Notes under the pieces: model-generated | Told to the model about the DNA's origin: nothing | Database searches by the model: none | Seen by the model: only the letters and a program-made list of their open reading frames with translations | Translations under genes and position numbers: made by a program | NCBI GenBank assembly: GCA_900550835.1 | Contig: URTP01000037.1 | Span: forward strand, 1-14,379 | Direction of reading: 5' to 3' | From: an uncultured Collinsella sp. | GTDB taxonomy: Bacteria > Actinomycetota > Coriobacteriia > Coriobacteriales > Coriobacteriaceae | DNA length: 14,379 nucleotides | Shown here: positions 12,198 to 14,379 of the stretch, piece by piece | Numbering within the stretch: position 1 is the stretch's first letter | Layout: the number at the start of each line of letters is the position of its first letter

Positions 12198-13340
12198 GTG
12201 GGTAAGGCACTCAAGATTGAGATATTCGTGCTATGCATGATTGTTCTTATCGGGCTTGCCGTGCGAAGTCGTTGCTCCTTGTTCTCGAGCACCCAGCAGC
12301 TATTGTTTAGCATGCTTGGCTACACCTATGCCGCGTACATATTATTCGATATGATCTGGACGCTTTCGGACGGTGTGGACGGCACGTTGGGCATTGCTGC
12401 CAACTGGATTTCCAACGCGGTTTCGTTTTCGCTCTTTGCTATCGCGTGTCTCATTTGGTTTATCTATTCCGAGACGGTGCAGGGTTCTCGTCTTTTGACC
12501 TCGCGCTATAGGGTGGTGCTTGTAGCGTTGCCTACGGCTCTGGTGGTCGTGCTGGCGTTTACCAGTTACTGGACGCACGCCCTGTTCTATATCGATTCGC
12601 AGGGCGTGTATCGTCGCGGCTTTGCCTATATGATCCAGCCCATCGTCAGCTACTGTTACGTTATACATACGTCCCTGCATGCGTTTGTGCAATCTCGCAG
12701 GGTCGAGAGCCTGCAGACGAAGGCCATCTATCGAACCTTGGCATTTTTCGCCATTCCGGCCCTGGTGGGCGGTACCTTTCAGGTCGTATACTCGGTGCCC
12801 GGCCTTTGTGTCGGCATAATGATTAGCATGTTGCTGCTTTACATCATCTACCAGGAGCAGCTCATCTCGACCGACCCGTTGACTGGACTTAACAATCGCA
12901 ATCGTTTTGAGACCTATATGCTGTCGCTCTTCTCAAATGTGGATCAGGCCGAAGATGTATATCTGCTTATGATGGACGCCGACGGCTTTAAGCAGATTAA
13001 CGATCGCTATGGGCATGTGGAGGGCGACCACGCTCTTCAGGTCATATCCGCTGCGCTCAAAGAAGTCTGCTCGGCGTCTGGCGGCTTTATCGCACGTTAT
13101 GGCGGCGATGAGTTCGTGGTGCTCCAAAAGGCGACGGCGGAGCAGGACATCATAAGCCTGTGTGCGGCAATCAACGATGAGCTCGCACGTGCCGACGTGC
13201 CGTATCTGTTGCGGATGTCCATCGGCTACGCACGGGTCGGTGACGGTGTCGATACCTGGCAAGACTTGCTTCGCGCTGCCGATGCGGAGCTCTACCGCGT
13301 CAAGGCCGAGAAAAAGAAAGCCGGCGTCCAGATACGCTAG
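12198..13340 (+). CDS. Membrane GGDEF diguanylate cyclase with seven-helix N-terminal sensor
   Basis: 380 residues from a GTG at 12198. Seven hydrophobic helices fill residues about 6-217, with an extracytoplasmic-looking section around YIDSQGVYRRG. A GGDEF domain follows at about 222-378: TDPLTGLNNR at 225-234, metal Asp 260 in MMDADGFKQIND, GHVEGDHAL, and GGDEF intact at 302-306, so the active site looks functional and makes c-di-GMP from two GTP. The residues four positions before the strand leading to GGDEF are not R-x-x-D, so the product-inhibition site appears absent. An ATG at 12189 is a close alternative start, but GAAGGG abuts it; for the GTG the spacing is about nine bases. The sensor resembles 7TM types but I cannot name its ligand. 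Confidence 0.85.
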   Translation: MGKALKIEIFVLCMIVLIGLAVRSRCSLFSSTQQLLFSMLGYTYAAYILFDMIWTLSDGVDGTLGIAANWISNAVSFSLFAIACLIWFIYSETVQGSRLLTSRYRVVLVALPTALVVVLAFTSYWTHALFYIDSQGVYRRGFAYMIQPIVSYCYVIHTSLHAFVQSRRVESLQTKAIYRTLAFFAIPALVGGTFQVVYSVPGLCVGIMISMLLLYIIYQEQLISTDPLTGLNNRNRFETYMLSLFSNVDQAEDVYLLMMDADGFKQINDRYGHVEGDHALQVISAALKEVCSASGGFIARYGGDEFVVLQKATAEQDIISLCAAINDELARADVPYLLRMSIGYARVGDGVDTWQDLLRAADAELYRVKAEKKKAGVQIR

Positions 13341-13396
13341 AAAAAGGGGCGCACGCTTGCGTGCGTGGTGGCCTTCAGCTCACCGATGTACTCCAT
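13337..13396 (-). CDS. Possible 19-residue small protein, overlapping the terminator
   Basis: On the minus strand an ATG at 13396 opens a 19-codon frame (MEYIGELKATTHASVRPFF) ending at TAG 13339-13337, overlapping the GGDEF stop as CTAG. Third codon positions are strongly G/C (15 of 18), as in real genes here, while the codons just upstream are not. No good ribosome site is seen. The hairpin and T run of the 13341-13365 terminator fall inside it. It may be a real short peptide or just a terminator remnant. Confidence 0.25.
   Translation of the reverse strand: MEYIGELKATTHASVRPFF
13341..13365 (-). terminator. Rho-independent terminator for the EamA transporter gene
   Basis: CGCACG (13350-13355) pairs with CGTGCG (13360-13365) around a CTTG loop. 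On the minus strand the stem is followed by CCCCTTTTT, a good T run. It lies 76 bases after the EamA stop. On the plus strand no T run follows, so it serves the minus strand only. Confidence 0.7.
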
Positions 13397-13440
13397 TAAA
13401 CTAAAGTATGTGAATCTCTCTGCTAAATAAGGGCAGTTCG

Positions 13441-14376
13441 CTAGGCTTTTTTGGGTTTGTTGACGATGATGATGCCGCTGCAGACCAAGAGCAGGGCAAC
13501 GATGACGGTAACGGGGCTCGTGCCGGCGCCCTCGCCAAGCAGCAGTGCGCTCAGCAGTACGCCAAAGACCGGGTTCATAAACCCAAAGACCGAGACGCGG
13601 CTGACGGGGTTGACGGCAAGCAGGCGCGACCACAGCGAGTAGGCGATCGCGGAGATAAGCGCCATGTAGATGATGAGCACGATGGCGGGGACAATCGCCG
13701 TGGGGGAGAGCGCGCCACCCATCAAAAAGCCGATGGCGGTGAGGACCAGGCCGCCGACCAAGAACTGCCACCCGGCAAGCAAGACGCCGTCGTGCTTGCG
13801 CGAGAAGATGCCGATCAGGCAGGTCGAAAGAGCACCCGCGACAGTGGAGGCTAGGATAAAGCCCTCGCCATCGAGCCTGAAGCCAAAGGTGCCATCTGCG
13901 CCCGAGATGTTGACGAGCGCGACGCCGGCAAAGCCCAGCGCACAGCCAAGCACCTTGGCCGTATTGAGCTTCTCGGTGTGAAATGCCAGGGCGGCAAAGA
14001 GGATTGCGAGGAAGTTGGCGCTGGCCTCGATGATGGAGCTCGACATGGCGCTGGCGCGCGAGAGTCCCAGGTAGAAAAAGAAGTACTGCCCGATAGTCTG
14101 GAAGAGCGACAACGTGAGGATGGGCTTGATGTCGCGAGCCTGCGGAATGAGGGGGCGGCGTTGGGCCGCACTCATCCCAACGATAACCAGGGCGCCGGCA
14201 AGCGTGAAGCGCAAGCCCGCAAAGAGCAGCTGCGAGGCGCTATCGTGCGCCGGGATACCAAAGAGTGCGTAGCCGATCTTGATGCAGGGAAAGGCCGACC
14301 CCCAGAGCGCGCAACAAACAAGGCAGCCCAGGATGAGTCCGGGCAGGGTGGCGAGATACGGCTTGCGGCTTTCCAT
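13441..14376 (-). CDS. EamA/DMT-family transporter
   Basis: 311 residues with about ten membrane helices in two EamA repeats (about 14-155 and 170-305). Marks include CALWGSAFPCIKIGY near residue 25, QYFFFYLGLSRASAMSSSII in the first repeat, and the second repeat's ending SVFGFMNPVFGVLLSALLLGE with a C-terminal basic KPKKA. DMT family members move metabolites or drugs across the inner membrane; the substrate is unknown. The ATG lies three bases from the right edge, so its ribosome site and any upstream in-frame start are out of view, and the start is provisional. The 3' end is served by the terminator at 13341-13365. Confidence 0.85.
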   Translation of the reverse strand: MESRKPYLATLPGLILGCLVCCALWGSAFPCIKIGYALFGIPAHDSASQLLFAGLRFTLAGALVIVGMSAAQRRPLIPQARDIKPILTLSLFQTIGQYFFFYLGLSRASAMSSSIIEASANFLAILFAALAFHTEKLNTAKVLGCALGFAGVALVNISGADGTFGFRLDGEGFILASTVAGALSTCLIGIFSRKHDGVLLAGWQFLVGGLVLTAIGFLMGGALSPTAIVPAIVLIIYMALISAIAYSLWSRLLAVNPVSRVSVFGFMNPVFGVLLSALLLGEGAGTSPVTVIVALLLVCSGIIIVNKPKKA

Positions 14377-14379
14377 GGT

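Noticed and set aside
13341..13365. Bidirectional terminator reading of the CGCACG hairpin
   Set aside because: A T run follows only on the minus strand; on the plus strand the hairpin is followed by TGGTGGCC, so it does not explain GGDEF transcript ends.
1..14379. CRISPR arrays, tRNA or rRNA genes, insertion sequences
   Set aside because: No regularly spaced repeats, cloverleaf-type sequence, rRNA-like stretch or transposase motif was seen on either strand.

Overview
The window is about 60% G+C, with dense short-gap operons and frequent GTG starts. It looks like a chromosomal segment from a high-G+C gut actinobacterium of the Coriobacteriia, most like Collinsella. That assignment is inferred from gene content and style: a small protein with an LPxTG-like tail, WxL-like secreted proteins, and an EtfA fused to a ferredoxin domain. 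There is no rRNA, tRNA, CRISPR array or insertion sequence.

Layout. 1-802 (minus): the start of a TerB_N-domain protein that runs off the left edge. 890-1606 (minus): a DUF554 membrane protein. 1725-4931 (minus): a tight five-gene cluster for the cell surface. In transcription order it holds a small nuclease-fold-like protein, a membrane-anchored small-domain protein, a WxL-like secreted protein, a tiny protein with a degenerate sorting signal, and a large Cys-containing secreted protein. 4932-5277: a divergent control region with an 8-bp inverted repeat, helically phased direct repeats and an AT-rich inverted repeat. 5278-8903 (plus): a three-gene operon for an FAD-dependent 2-hydroxyacid (probably lactate) dehydrogenase with EtfB and ferredoxin-fused EtfA. 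8900-9712 (minus): an HD-domain hydrolase whose stop codon overlaps that of etfA. 9839-10844 (plus): azlC-azlD, a branched-chain amino acid exporter pair, preceded by a perfect 11-bp inverted repeat. 10986-12007 (plus): a 2-keto-3-deoxygluconate permease (kdgT) broken by a one-base deletion. 12198-13340 (plus): a seven-helix membrane GGDEF protein preceded by two long inverted repeats around an extended -10 element. 13441-14376 (minus): an EamA/DMT transporter with a terminator at 13341-13365.

How the genes work together. The 5278-8903 operon reads as a complete electron-confurcating lactate oxidation module: the flavoprotein oxidises the hydroxy acid, and EtfAB with its Fe-S domain couples this to NAD and ferredoxin, as in the Acetobacterium woodii LctBCD complex. 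The 1725-4931 cluster resembles in composition the csc (WxL plus small LPxTG protein) surface clusters of low-G+C Gram-positives, but its proteins are divergent and the anchor motif is altered. It is the best candidate here for a poorly described system. The remaining genes are single transporters and signalling proteins with no evident shared pathway.
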